In this document: positions 38,034-49,436 of the stretch, piece after piece
Numbering within the stretch: the first letter of the stretch is position 1
Layout: the number at the start of each line of letters is the position of its first letter
Source of the DNA: Lingula anatina
Lineage: Eukaryota > Brachiopoda > Lingulata > Lingulida > Lingulidae
Length of the DNA stretch: 64,000 bases
Direction: 5' to 3'
NCBI RefSeq assembly: GCF_001039355.2
Contig: NW_019775742.1
Span: forward strand, 129,238 to 193,237
Program-made: the position numbers and the translations under genes
Notes under the pieces: model-generated
Seen by the model: the letters and a program-made list of their open reading frames with translations, nothing else
The model's database searches: none
What the model was told of the DNA's origin: nothing

Positions 38034-41017
38034 AAGAGAGGTGGGTGGAGGAAGGGTAGAAGTCCAAGAGTGACGAGGTCACCTGCACACGTCTTCCCGT
38101 TTTCCTCTAAAATATAGCCACTCATGCACTGACACGTGGGGATGCCGCCGATAACTTCACACACTTGAGAACAACCGTGGTTACCACAGCCAGAGTCACC
38201 GGCCTCTGAAAACCACCATTTTAACATGCAGCTTTTTTATTTCAACTGCATCACTTGAAATAATTTTAGTTGTTTTAACTTTTTTATATCCAATGGATAT
38301 AAAAATTATATACCCTATGTAACAAGAATAATTAAAGAATATGAACATTTGTTACTTTTCTTACGTTCTTACCCCGTTAGAAATATTGATTCGATTTTTA
38401 AAATTTTCTAATTGGAGGTACAGGATGTCTTAATATAGATGGAACCCATTAATATTATATTTCAATATAATATTAAAATACACATATATAACGAAGACAT
38501 CCTGTATATTCATCTCAGGGTCAGTTCTAACATACCTTTAAGGTCAATGTCACCACTGCCCTGCGGTTCATCACTCAACTCATTATATGGAATCTGAAAA
38601 AATATCTCATATGATTTCTTAAGATTCTCGCAAATGATTGCATATATATACATGGATGGTCATATAATGAGCAAAGGAGAAAAGTCACTATAAAAAATAA
38701 GCCGCTTAAGTCGCAGGGATTATAAGAGCGCATCCCGAACAGCGGGCAAACAGATAAGCAGGGCCCCGTATCTCGAAAGGTTCGCTATGTTGCGCACGTG
38801 CGCAAGCGTCTCGATTCCATAACTCGCCCATACTCGTCCCATTGTAGCCTCTATTTGATATAGCGATTCGCAATACGCGATGCTTTCGAGATAAGGGACC
38901 CTGAACAAATATGGCTGTCCCACTTGAATGCTTGTTGTGTAATCACTGCAGATAACCAATTCAATGTCTAATCGGTGTAACAGTAATCCAAGTCCCCCAG
39001 GAACCGAGGTCCGTAGGACCTCGGTTCCTGGTAATAATTGTCCGTAGGACTACCATTACTTGGGAATAGTAGTCCTACTAGGACTTAGGTTCCTGGTTCA
39101 TAATTATAGTAGGAAGGACTTGTATTACTGGCGGACTTTTATTCCTGTAACACCTATGACAGTAATGGAAGTCCGGCCATTTGAAAGTCCTATCCTTATG
39201 CAATAATACGGTTAAATGATACAATTTTAAATGTAGGCTTATATGAAAATCCTTCTGGTGAGCGACACATGCAAAAATATGTGTTTACTCCAAGAAAAAT
39301 ACAAAAATAAAATTAATGAAGAAAAACTATTTTTTGTTACTTTATTATTATGTATATAACTGCCTATCGGAACATAAGAACATCGTAAAATATTAAAATA
39401 AAATGAAATAAAGCAAACCTTTATTATATCTTTAAATCTAGTATATCTCTATACTTATTTATTCATGTCATTTCTCGGTGTAAACTATATAGGACATGCG
39501 TTAATAAAATGTTAGGAACGCACGTCCCATTAGAACGTGCATTACTACACGTAGGACTTGCATTACTTGGGAGCCTTCGTCCTACGGACATTGAATCCTA
39601 CTAACGTATGTCCTAGGACTTCCATTCCTAGCAATGCATGCCCTAGGACTTGCATTCCTAGGACTAAGTGTCCGGGCGGACTTGCGTTACAAAGACGTGC
39701 ACTCCTGCCACACCGGGAATTAAGCCGCAAGCTTTTAGTGGGTGGCCATATTTCATCCGTGTATCTGTTACTTCGCTGTTCTGAATGTGCTCTTGGAATG
39801 GTTTATCACACAGAGCAGTTTTTCACAGCATACTGGGATAGAGTTGTGGACCTAAATAGATAAAAGGGTTTTCATTGTCTGCAAACGTAAGCTTGTGTGG
39901 GGTGTCCTTTTAGGAATAGATCGATTTTTATTTACAGTCTAAATGATAAAAAAAACTGTTTACCAGGTCCCTCTGAAAAGGAGGACTTTTTTCCGTGAAA
40001 AAGTGGACCTTATAACATCTTCGTGTACCTAGGTCAAAATTTACCCAGAACAAACCTTTTCCCAGCAAAAAAGACGGTTCATTCGAACGCCTGTCCCCCC
40101 TCCCAGGGCTACGGGCCTGTTTCTCAGTAAATTGGTCTTTAAGGTGGAGGATGGGGATAAAGCTAGTATGTCCACCCCACTATGTTTGCTGCTCACCAGA
40201 TAACTATACTTCCCAGTGTGTTTAGTAGGGTACATATTCGAAGCAATCGTTTTTTAAATCATAGAGGATACGTCTTCCAACGCGAAAGCGTGCTCAAATA
40301 TACTAAATGTATAGAATTTTAGCACAGCGGACATAACACAAACACACATGGTAGAAGCGGTTCCAGCTGCGCATACAATAGTCTATAATATTGCATTATA
40401 ACGGAATGATACAGACGATTCCAGTGTTTATGTGGAAGTAGCAGAAACACATTCATTGCGAAAATTACTTTCGAAATGACAAATTCAATCATTGTAATTC
40501 TTGATATGCTGTCTCTCTGAAGATATATAGGCATGTATATATTTGAGTACAGTAAATGAACCTGCTCTGTGCACTTGAAAGAAAACACTTAGAAATAACC
40601 AGATGCGATAAGTAAGAACCAAATTCATGAGAAAGCAAATAAATTGATCATGTTCAGTGCCCTGCTTAATGGGGTTGGGGGGGGGGGGGGGTTAAGCTAA
40701 TACCCGATACCACCTGTTTAATTGATACTTAGGTAAATAAAAATGGCCAACGTGGGACAAGCATGTTTACTCAATGTAGCATGCAGATTGCCGAGAATTG
40801 ACCAAATCAGCATTCACAAACTTTTAAAACTTCTAGAACCCACACATCGAGTTCTTGCGTGCTAGCTGTAGGCTATGTCTCTCATTTTGGAGTCTAGACC
40901 GTTTATACTCACTTCTCCGTATCCTCGCGTCTCACGTGCACGGCACGTGCAATCTTGTAGGCAATATAGCCAACAAACAAGCAGTATTTTGTAGAAACAC
41001 GGCAGCATTTTCCCCAT
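31012..41017 (-). CDS. Secreted multi-EGF protein (signal peptide plus seven EGF-like modules)
   Basis: Spliced minus-strand gene. Coding exons: 40913-41017 (signal peptide [19 protein letters not shown]; an in-frame ATG also lies at 41047), 38536-38593 (linker [19 protein letters not shown]), then EGF1 38083-38205, EGF2 37680-37799, EGF3 36486-36605, EGF4 32780-32902, EGF5 32164-32289, EGF6 31543-31665, EGF7 31012-31134. All EGF exons are phase 1-1 with good GT-AG sites. The first intron is phase 0, and phases agree throughout. EGF2-7 begin D-x-[DN]-E-C and have the C-x-N-x4-[YF]-x-C pattern of calcium-binding EGF. EGF1 is a non-calcium type. It is probably extracellular matrix or a secreted ligand-binding protein; fibulin, nephronectin or hemicentin kin cannot be told apart. 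EGF7 ends at an open donor, so at least one further exon is needed (candidate 29357-29385). If EGF3 and EGF4 belong together, a plus-strand gene is nested in their intron. Confidence 0.8.
31680..31712. repeat. (AAAAT)n microsatellite
   Basis: Tandem AAAAT units in an EGF-gene intron, just upstream of the EGF6 exon. Confidence 0.8.
31824..32045. mobile_element. Short repeat with ACCTCCGCCAAGG inverted ends
   Basis: The left end ACCTCCGCCAAGG is mirrored by CCTTGGCGGAGGT. The interior has TTA repeats, CAATCATCTGTTCC-like unique sequence and ACAGACAAAC repeats. It is a common type of dispersed MITE/SINE-like repeat in animal genomes. Intronic. Confidence 0.6.
33068..33116. repeat. (CA)n microsatellite
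   Basis: About 22 CA units in an EGF-gene intron. Confidence 0.9.
34313..36214 (+). CDS. Secreted coiled-coil/fibrinogen-like protein nested in the EGF gene (314 aa)
   Basis: Two coding exons, 34313-34546 and 35504-36214, with a phase-0 intron (donor GTGGGT, acceptor TATTCCAG). The N-terminus [17 protein letters not shown] is a signal peptide. Residues about 45-78 form a charged heptad-like coiled coil ([20 protein letters not shown]), which suggests oligomers. Exon 2 opens like a fibrinogen C-terminal domain (SCNEIL ... SGTYTI ... VQVYCEM ... GGGYTFLP) but then leaves the canonical fold. Later motifs include [26 protein letters not shown] and [18 protein letters not shown]. Proteins of this layout are known as uncharacterised secreted families in marine invertebrates; a recognition or mucus role is only a guess. 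It lies on the opposite strand between EGF exons 3 and 4. An (AC)n repeat follows the stop codon. Confidence 0.85.
36222..36260. repeat. (AC)n microsatellite
   Basis: Directly after the stop codon of the nested gene, in its likely 3' UTR. Confidence 0.85.
37936..38040. repeat. (GT/GTTT)n and (GA)n compound microsatellite
   Basis: Abuts the donor side of the EGF1 exon. Open frames through it are artefacts. Confidence 0.85.
38421..38504. mobile_element. 84-bp foldback element with TA target duplication (Tc1/mariner-like)
   Basis: Ends CAGGATGTCTT and AAGACATCCTG are exact inverted repeats of 11 bases, flanked by TA on both sides (38419-38420 and 38505-38506). The interior is an AT-rich palindrome (TAATATTATATTTCAATATAATATTA). 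It sits in the intron before the EGF1 exon. Confidence 0.75.
38759..38903. mobile_element. 145-bp inserted foldback, ends CAGGG[CT]CCC.TATCTCGAAAG
   Basis: Left CAGGGCCCCGTATCTCGAAAG and right complement CAGGGTCCCTTATCTCGAAAG. The interior includes the GTTGCGCACGTGCGCAAGC palindrome. CAGGG ends fit hAT-like elements; no clear target duplication. Confidence 0.7.
38977..39690. mobile_element. 714-bp inserted element made of GTCCTAGGACTTGCATTCC-like subrepeats
   Basis: Begins GTAACAGTAATCCAAGTCC and ends GGACTTGCGTTAC (inverted). Both ends carry many inverted and direct copies of variants of CCTAGGACTTGCATTCCTAGG around an AT-rich centre. No coding capacity. A short fragment of the same kind occurs at about 50585-50665. 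Confidence 0.7.
39960..40135. mobile_element. Family D element (GGGCTACGGGCCTG end), inverted copy
   Basis: Contains CTCTGAAAAGGAGGAC, AAAAGTGGACCTTATA and ends AGGGCTACGGGCCTG. Related to 45798-45954, 50880-51073 and about 61385-61585. Confidence 0.6.
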
Positions 41018-41810
41018 AGCCCTCTCTCTCCCTACTCCTGCATGCAAAGAACTTTGGCCACGGAGAGTCTGAACCCGAAGGCAAGCAGGTTAACTCTGCG
41101 GTTAATACCCTTCTCTATAATAAATAATAAACACTCTGACGTGCGGCACTTCAAGGAAGGATCTCCTTACAGAGCAGACAGAGCTCCCACCCACCCAGGC
41201 CACAGTTGTAAAGTGCCGAAAAGATAAACCGGGTTTTATATTAAGGGGGTCGCGTGCTTCAATCCATGCGGAACGGATGGCATTAACATCTTGTGTTTGA
41301 ATGAGTTCAGTATATTCCAGACTTTAGCTTCTATACTTCTGTGTTCTTCTCCCAACGTAAGTTCAATTTTTTAAGGCAAATATTGTATAAACTTTTTTTG
41401 TTACCTTAAATTTCCTCCGCTAACGGCGAAAGGAGGGTTAAGGGGGGGGGGGGGCGTGGATGCGAGTAACAACAACAGTCCAATGTACTAATATCATACA
41501 ATTCCAGAATTAAAAGACAGGACACAAAAAAGAGATCAGTCGGAGCGATTGTCAAATGTAATGGAATTAAAATAATAGAAATAGCTTTTACGGGCTCTGT
41601 TGAGATGGAATGCACAGTGCAGGTCTATTAGTGACACGGATATATTAGAATAAGTAAAATTATAATAAAAGGTACTCCCAGTAACTTATGACTGAAAAGA
41701 ACCTAATACTGTTGGATGTACTAAATTTAGTGAAATATTAAAAATAAGCGTCATTAGTCCATCAAATTTTAATGACATCGACACTCAGGGTTGTGTCTGG
41801 AAGTAAAACC

Positions 41811-41849
<39 letters not shown>

Positions 41850-42817
41850 GAGAGAGACCGGTTGCACACGCCATTTTGACAGGGATATCCTTATAAAGTA
41901 ATCATGATGGTTTAATTAAATCAGACAGGTTTAGCTCAATACAACTGCTAGACAAAATCTTAGACGAATGCTTCTGGGACTGGCCTCTGTGTCAAAAGGG
42001 GGGGGGGGCACCTTTAATGTTCATGGTCTTGAACCCTATTCTGCCTTTTCACTTACAGTTCTTTTCAGACTATTACTGCAGTTTTATAATGTTATTCACA
42101 CCAAATTGGGTAATCCAAGCGCGCATGCGTTGTACGGGGCTCTCAAATTCGGGTACGACAGATGGACGAATCGACTCGGTTATGCACCTCGGGTACATTA
42201 CACGCGCTGCGGCGCCTTTAAGAACACAAAACTGAACTGATTCACCTTAAGATAAAAACAAAGTTAAATCTAATGAAAAGCCCTCCAGCAGAACAATTAG
42301 TCATGTCTCATTAATTCTTAAAACCAGTAGAAAAAAAAACATCGGGTTGCAGCTGTTGCACAGGAAAACTGTGCGGTGAGCTCGGAATTTTACAGGCACC
42401 TGTGATACTGGATATTTTCACCAACTGCTCTGCAAAAACAAAAAGTCATAATTCTTAATGAAAAATAATTGCAATCGCCTCACGTATGTCCTGTCCGTTC
42501 GTGTCATCTCATGTTGTTTAATTTTTTTCAATATAAAACTAAATATGTATTGGTCCTCACAACATAATACATTTATATAATTCCTAATGTTTGGTTTTAT
42601 GTGTGCTTACTTATTGTGTTGAGCCCATTCTTAAACCGGGCGCGCTTCACTCTAGACCAAACTATGTACACGCATTTAGAAGGAAATAAAATTTATTCAG
42701 GCTTCCATTACAGCACTGCATAAAACCGAGTGTCGTCAGACAAGCAATACCCCTTACAATGTAATTGAACGGATTCGTTCGATCTTTAAGTGGGACATAT
42801 CTACTCCAGTTGGATTT
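40136..42817. other. EGF-gene 5' end and spacer to FUT copy 1; no other gene seen
   Basis: Besides the signal-peptide exon (40913-41017) I see only repeats: G-runs at 40676-40691 and 41441-41453, and (GA)n at 41814-41858. The stretch around 42335-42395 (AAACATCGGGTTGCAGCTGTT) recurs at 51748, so it is duplicated 3' flank of the FUT genes. Confidence 0.5.
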
Positions 42818-44992
42818 TTATCGCACAATGTCATTTGGTTTAAAGCAATTGCCAGTGTAGAAAAATCGACGAATGTCATCTTTGGTATATGTCTTAGGAG
42901 GGTCGTCGTGGTAAAGAAGCCGCTCACAAAGACGGCACAATGTTGTAGACATAGCACTATAGTAATAGTTTTTCCACTCCAAGTATTTCACGTATAAATC
43001 GTCGTTGGCATCTAGTTTTTTAAGATAATCAGCAAGTTCCTTTGGACTGGAGAAATCCGCAGTGTTAATGTACCAATCTTTGTGGAACCCAAGGCGAGTC
43101 ATGTTGGCCCCGGAACGCACCACAGCCACTACGTCAATGTTGACCGTCTTAAAGAACTTTTCTGTAACATAATCAACTGCAAGACTGTTCTCAAAGGACA
43201 AGTAGAATTTATAATTTTCCAATTTTCTCAAACATTGCTCCTCATAGCCCATAATCTTTCCGGGTTCTTTCAAGCATTTGACTTTTCCTGGTCCACAGCG
43301 CCCATAGATGTCAATGTCAATGTACTTCTGTAATTCCTTCACATAATCCATACGACGCGAAGGGGTTGGGCAATGGGACACCATCCATGCGACCAAGCCC
43401 GTTTTCGCTTTAACAATTGACATGTAGTCTTTCTGCAACGGTTTCTCCCGACGATAGATTTGGGAGTAGGGTCCGTATAAATCAGATTCTAGCCTGTAGG
43501 TCAATGTCCAGTTGTAGGGTTCCCCAGTATCAGGCATGGGACCAAAACAGGGGGGTTCACCTTCAGCCCAAATCCATCTCTGTTCTGGTCGACGGAAAGC
43601 CAGTGGGGGATTTGGCCCTAACGACCTGTGAAAAATCAAAGCGTCGCTAATGTTGACCAAACGTTTGTCTTTTGTTAGCTTGCAGAGATGATGATGAGGA
43701 CAATTTGAGCGTTCCAAAACGGTGTCTAGAGGTTCACCAATATCTGGTAACCATTCCCAGTTCCAAAGTAAAACGGTTTTCCTCTTCAGTTGCAGATTGG
43801 TTTTCTCTGGGTTTGACCGTGCTTCCTTATTGTTTGACTGTTTATTTTGATCTTCTTCATTCAGCAAGGGTTTGGGCTGAACCCTATGCTGGTCCCTTTG
43901 CTCCAAGGCTTCTGTAATATACAACGAAACAAACAAAAGTAGAAAATCGCCCAGAGTGTGCGGAGCTCCTCCAAGACAAAGAGTTAACTAATAATTATCA
44001 CCATTAATTAATCAATGGATCATCATCAACATCAAATCACTTTGGAGTTAGCCCATTTCAGACCTATCATGAACATTTCACAACTTTTTGTGTTAGGCTG
44101 GTGACGAGCAAAGATACAAACAAAGAAACAAACAAACAAACAAACAGAGATGGAAACATAACCTCTTTGGTAATAAAACAAAAACGACAAGCAAACAAAT
44201 CCAAAGTTCGCCTCCATAAATTGCCCACACAATGGCAAATTTCATTAATATGCAATTCTATTCTTAGCTTTTATCAAATTATTTTGAATTAATAATAAAA
44301 AATAAACCAATCAGTTATTTTTTGTTTTACTTTCCATTAACTTAATGTAGTGTCCTGTATTAACATGTACAGCTAAAGTGGTCTACGTTATTTTTCTCAA
44401 ATATCTTAGACGGAAACTATTTTAACAAAAGATTCTGCAGACCCGTTCACCAAAGAGGTAACATGCACAGAAATACTATTTCATCGGGCGGATAATAAAC
44501 ACAGATAACTAATTTTGATTTCTGAAAAACAACCCATATAACTGAATGTTTGTGCCTCCTTTCTACGACCACAGCGATGCCAGTTTCATGGCTGCACAAA
44601 GGACGCAGCCTTAAGAAAGTTTTACCCAATGTACTAGTGAAGCGAGGTAGGTGGTAGTGGTGTGGTTGAAGATCCCTAGGAGGCGATTGCTTCAGGTCTA
44701 CAGATTTTATACAATAAAGAACGTTAATTTGATTTTAAAATGTGTCCATGAAATCTAATTTATTCCAAAACATTATACGGCTTATTCTCCAGCTTCAGTG
44801 TTTTCCCATGTTTCTTCACTGATAAGAAATCGCTAGAATGCAAAGGAATACCTTACCTAGATCATCTTTCGTTTTTTCCTCTGTACCATTACTACTACTA
44901 CTACCACGCAATGAATCGTAGAGATTCCGTATTTCAATGGCGGCTATGACAAGAAGGAAAAATCCGATTAGTGCCCGGTGCCTTTTCTTCAT
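42818..44992 (-). CDS. Alpha-1,3-fucosyltransferase-like GT10 enzyme, tandem copy 1 (409 aa)
   Basis: Predicted Golgi type II membrane enzyme transferring fucose from GDP-fucose to N-acetylglucosamine-containing glycans. Exon 1 (44857-44992) encodes a basic cytoplasmic tip and an anchor (ALIGFFLLVIAAIEI, residues 7-21). A phase-1 intron (donor GTAAGG, acceptor TATATTACAG) leads to exon 2 (42818-43911) with stem and catalytic domain. GT10 landmarks: WNWEWLPDIGEP, YNWTLTYRLESD (from about 177), DIDIYGRCG (244-252) and [15 protein letters not shown] (from 285). Asn-x-Thr sites occur at NWT and NMT. AATAAA at 42692-42697 (minus) fits polyadenylation. The C-terminus lacks the final Asp of copies 2 and 3. 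Exact acceptor and linkage cannot be read from sequence. Confidence 0.9.
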
Positions 44993-46479
44993 TTTAGCCG
45001 CTCAGCTTAGCTGTGGTAAATATAGGGAGTTGGATAGAACCAGATACAAAATGCCATATTAATATTAATCTTACGCCCTGATAGGCATATTACTAATTCC
45101 AGGGACTTATATTAAACACAAATGAAATATTTATATTACCAGCGTCTTTTTTATCATTATATGGGGATCCGTCGTTCTTTCCTTTTTTTCAAAGTACAGT
45201 AATGCAAGGTCTGCATATACTGATAATAAATTAGATGATCACTGTTGACCTTTTAAGAAGGATGGACAGGAGCTGAAGATGTGAAAGGCTGACTGACACA
45301 ACATAGAATGTTTGAATCCGTTTTCAACAGACGCATTCTGCAAAAACTGCGACACGAACTGCATCTTAAAAAAAAAGGCAAAATACGTGTTCTATAATTG
45401 CCTCCAAATACGGATTGGTTCAAGAATTTAGAAAAAAAAAACAATAGAAGGCTGGTATGAAATCACTTGTAGCTGCTATTGTCAGATTTACTGTATCTGG
45501 CGAAAATACCCTAACACGGCCCCGTTTGAGAGTAAAAACTATTTTACGTGCTGACCACTGAACGGTCATTGCGATTCCTGATCTTTCATTCCTTTCATTT
45601 ATACTCATAAACATTGATTGTGAGGCTTATTTCATATTGGACGTGACAAAATCTATGATAGAGTAAATAAACGACCTAAAAAGTTAAGGCATGCACATCA
45701 AACGAAGGACGAGAAAGAAAGTCAGTTGGGACATCTTTTCCTAATGTAGATCAGAAAAACAGCTCCAATGCTGGGATGTGTATGGTACAAAGCATAACAG
45801 GCCCGTAGCCAGGGGGGTTCGAAAGAACCGCCCCTATGTCAGGAAAAGGTCCATTTTGGGTAAAATTTTATCTAGGTACACATAAGTTTCATTGTAAAAG
45901 GTCCACTTTTTCAGAAAAAGAACCCCCCTTTTGAATCCGCTGGCTACGGGCCTGCATAAGATACATGTTCATGCTCTGTTTCCGTCTTAGATATACATAG
46001 CGCTAAGATACGCTCGTAGGCTTTAGGATTAAGGTAGAATGTTCACTTTCCAATGTCCAGTCACTGGTTTAGATGCTCGTGTTCCGGGGATAAAAACAGA
46101 TTTTCACTTTCCAATATCCACTCGTGCAATCCACACAGATTGAAGTAACTATATTTTTAAGTATTTTAATAAATGTGAAATTTTCAGGTAAGAAGATGAG
46201 AATTAAACGTTTCAGATGAAGTTTTATTCAAGGGGTCTAATCGTCGTTAAGGCGATTTTTAACCGTTTTTATCCGGGCCCAGTTCGCCCTAAATCGGACA
46301 TTTTGAATGTACATGTATTTGTATTGAAATGAAATTAATTTAGGTTGCATGGCCTAACAGCAATGTTTGAACCCAAATGTTATCACACTACGAGTAAGAT
46401 CTACTACGTGTATACAATGGATGGCCAGGTTCGACTCAATCTTTATTAAGTAATATAGGAAAAACCTTCTCCATGCTGA
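44993..46479. other. Spacer between FUT copies 1 and 2
   Basis: No gene seen. It contains a family D element (45798-45954). The part from about 45720 to 46140 is duplicated at about 50800-51220. Confidence 0.5.
45798..45954. mobile_element. Family D MITE, complete (157 bp), CATAA duplication
   Basis: Ends CAGGCCCGTAGCCAG and CTGGCTACGGGCCTG are exact inverted repeats of 15 bases. CATAA flanks both sides. The interior has GGTCCATTTTGGG and GGTCCACTTTTTC. Confidence 0.8.
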
Positions 46480-48367
46480 TTAATCACGTACTATGTCATT
46501 TGGTTTAAAACATGCATCAGTGTAGAAAAATTGACGAATGTCATCTTTGGTATATGTCTTAGGAGGGTCGTCGTGGTAAAGAAGCCGCTCGCAAAGATTG
46601 CACAGTGTTGTAGACATAGCACTATAATAATAGTTCTTCCACTCCAAGTATTTCACGTATAACGCGTCGTTAGCATCTAGTTTTTTAAGATAATCAGCAA
46701 GTTCCTTTGGACTGGAGAAATCCGCAGTGTTAATGTACCAATCTTTGTGGAACCCAAGGCGAGTCATGTTGGCCCCGGAACGCACCACAGCCACTACGTC
46801 AATGTTGACCGTCTTAAAGAACTTTTCTGTAACATAATCAACTGCAAGGCTGTTCTCAAAGGACAAGTAGAATTTATAACTTTCCAATTTTCTCAAACAT
46901 TGCTCTTCGTAGCCCATAATCTTTCCGGGTTCTTTCGGGCATTTGACTTTTCCCGGTCCACAGCTTCCATAGATATCAATGTCAATGTACTTTTGTAATT
47001 CCCGCACATAATCCATACGACGCGAAGGGGTTGGGCAGTTAGACACCATCCAGGCGACCAAGCCCGTTTTTGCTTTGACAATTGACATGTAGTCTTTCTT
47101 CAGCGGTTTCTCCCGACGAAATATTTGGGCGTAGGGTCCGTATAAATCAGAGTCTAGCCTGTAGGTCATTGTCCAGTTGTAGGGTTCCCCGGTATCAGGC
47201 ATGGCACCAAAACAGGGGGGTTCACCTTCAATCCAAATCCATCTTTGTTCTGGTCGACGGAGACTAAATGGGGGCTTTTCTCCTAACGATCTGTGAAATA
47301 TCAAGGCGTCGCTATTATGGACCAAACGTTTGTCTTTTGTTAGCTTGCAGAGGTGGTGATGAGGACATTTTGATCGCTCCAAAACGGTGTCTAGAGGTTC
47401 ACCAATATCTGGCGTCCAGTTCCAGTTCCAAAACAAAACGGTTTTTGTCTTCTGTGGCTCGGAGGCTTTCTCTATCTTTGTCTCTTGATTTTGATTTTCT
47501 ACATCTAGCATGACGTTAGGCTGGACTCTACTCTGGTCTTTTTCCTCCAAAACCTCTGTAATATACAGTGAAACGAAAAAAATAAAACAAAAACAGTGAG
47601 AAACAAGCAAAACGCCCGACCCGCCAACCGGACACCAAAGCAACTAGCAAACAAACCAAACAACGACTCAGCCAACTATCCATGAACAAATATATAAGGG
47701 GATTTAAAACCCCAAAGCTCACCAACCTTTTCACTGAAGAGTTAGATGCACAGTTTAAATGGAATGTAAAGACCTATTAAGCAAAATGGAACTTAGGGCA
47801 GGATGATACTGCATACGCCTCTAAATACGCTTAACGGTTTTCGATACGTAAGGTGTCGCTACTTATCAGATGAGATAATAAAAATTATTACACTGAATAA
47901 GAAAAAAAACACATCAAAAATACACCAGGGTAAATTTTCTTATTTAAGATGATGACGTAAAAGCAGGGCTTTTAGGGTGTGAAAACTGAAATATAGATTT
48001 CAAACACACCTCCCTCACCTGAGCATCTATGCATGCCGTTTCGAAGCCTATTTTATCGCAACAATAACTACTACAATTTGATTTCAGGAAATTGTCTTGA
48101 AAGGCTCACTACTGATTTTATCAGAAAAAAAGAAGAAAAAAATTTCCATGCATTCTCATTTATTCCAAAACATCCAAAGACACATTTCTTCAGCTTCACG
48201 ACTAATGCGAAATCATTAAAAAACAAATAAGAACTTTACGTACCTAAATCAGGTTTCTGCTTTTCTGTACCCCTACTACCACGAAATGAATCGTAGAGAT
48301 TCCGAATTTCAATGGCGGCTATGGCAAGAAGGCAAAATCCAATAAGCGCATTCCGCCTGCGATTCAT
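46480..48367 (-). CDS. Alpha-1,3-fucosyltransferase-like GT10 enzyme, tandem copy 2 (399 aa)
   Basis: Exon 1 48244-48367 (basic tip MNRRR, anchor [15 protein letters not shown]), phase-1 intron of 688 bases, exon 2 46480-47555. The catalytic half is nearly identical to copy 3 and close to copy 1. The stem before WNWNWTPDIGEP is the most variable part. DIDIYGSCG replaces DIDIYGRCG of copy 1; [15 protein letters not shown] is unchanged. Acceptor (TATATTACAG) and donor (GTACGT) are good, and the joined frame is open. Polyadenylation AATAAA at 46442-46447 on the minus strand. Likely a functional Golgi fucosyltransferase. Confidence 0.9.
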
Positions 48368-49194
48368 TACGACACCTCGGCTGATCGGAAGTAAATGGGA
48401 ATAATGATAAATTTTCAGGTAATGTTAATTCATCAAACCACAGTCAGATAGTAGAACAAGAGACTGTACTGTGCTGTATTCGACATACAGCGGATACAGC
48501 AGGTCATGTATGAATGCGTTCCCACCTCGCAGTACTAACAGACTCAGTTCAGCTAAGGAGCCCAGCCAGTATGAAAAATGTGTATATCAAGAGTCAAGAT
48601 AAATTATTTAAGTCTCACCCATATACAGTAAATGTAAATATAAGTAGATAAAAAACAACAAAGTAGTTCCATAAGGGACTAGGTGAGGCTTAACATTTAA
48701 TAATGATGTACATTAAACATTATATAGAGATTTTATTTATATTTATTTATAGATTTATAAATTTCTCCTTAATTCTATAACTCAGCGACAGGTTTTGGCT
48801 GTTCATTATCAATCAAAAGTAAAACTTGCTTTTATCACCTAAAGGTCAAAATTGTTATTAAAACATCTCGCATAATTTAAAAGTACAATGCCTTTATCGT
48901 TGAAAAAGGACAGTGAATCGTCCTCAAAAGACTCATATTCACATAGGGGACAAGTTCTCTCCGGAATAACTAATTTTTCATATCAACCTGTTTCTTTATT
49001 GAATCTTAGCTAAAGCCGGAAATCCTGCAATATGAAAATTGTGTCGAGAGTTGTTTCTTTTCCTTCATATTATATAGTACTATGAAGCAATATCTACTCA
49101 AAGCATGCACCATGCTAAACAGAAAATTTGCACCTCTCTCACTCAGTGCCTTTGGAACGTAAACCAATGGTTTCCTTGGGTAGGAGCCCGAAGT
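48368..49194. other. Spacer upstream of FUT copy 2, duplicated at copy 3
   Basis: No gene. About 48985-49115 matches 55840-55965 (TAGCTAAAGCCGGAAAT...GAAGCAATATCTAC.CAAAGCAT), marking the right end of the FUT duplication unit. Confidence 0.5.
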
Positions 49195-49268
49195 CACAAA
49201 CCGTGTTATATATCTACACTGATTGTAGATATATAACACAAACCGTGTTATATATCTACAATCAGTGT
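49195..49268. repeat. Inverted-plus-direct repeat of GTGTTATATATCTACA
   Basis: The unit ACAAACCGTGTTATATATCT appears twice in direct orientation with its complement between, so the copies run forward, reverse, forward. Confidence 0.85.
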
Positions 49269-49436
49269 TGTACATTTAACTATATGTAATTAAATATTTA
49301 TATTACCGTCGCCTTATTCTTTCACCATCATATGCAGGTCTATCATACGTCGTCTTAAAAGCCATAAGTATAAGTTCACACGTCTTAAGCTACTTTCACA
49401 CAATAGCTATAGCCCGAAGAGTATTGGTCTAAAGTT

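Larger units (their letters stand above)
38723..39795. mobile_element. Family C MITE split by two other elements (three-layer nest)
   Basis: Left part TAAGAGCGCATCCCGAACAG...AAATATGGC...CCCACTTG. Right part ...AAGCTTTTAGTGGGTGGCCATATTTCATCCG...CTGTTCTGAATGTGCTCTT. Together they match the intact element at 49437-49627. Two inserts with their own inverted ends split it (38759-38903 and 38977-39690). All lie in the first-intron region of the EGF gene. Confidence 0.75.

Noticed and set aside
37790-38227. 145-codon minus-strand frame containing EGF1
   Set aside because: It reads past the GTGACC donor into a (GA)n/(GT)n microsatellite. The EGF exon ends at 38083.
41968-42240. 90-codon frame between the EGF gene and FUT copy 1
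   Set aside because: It passes through a G-run, has no signal or domain, and overlaps another frame of similar length.
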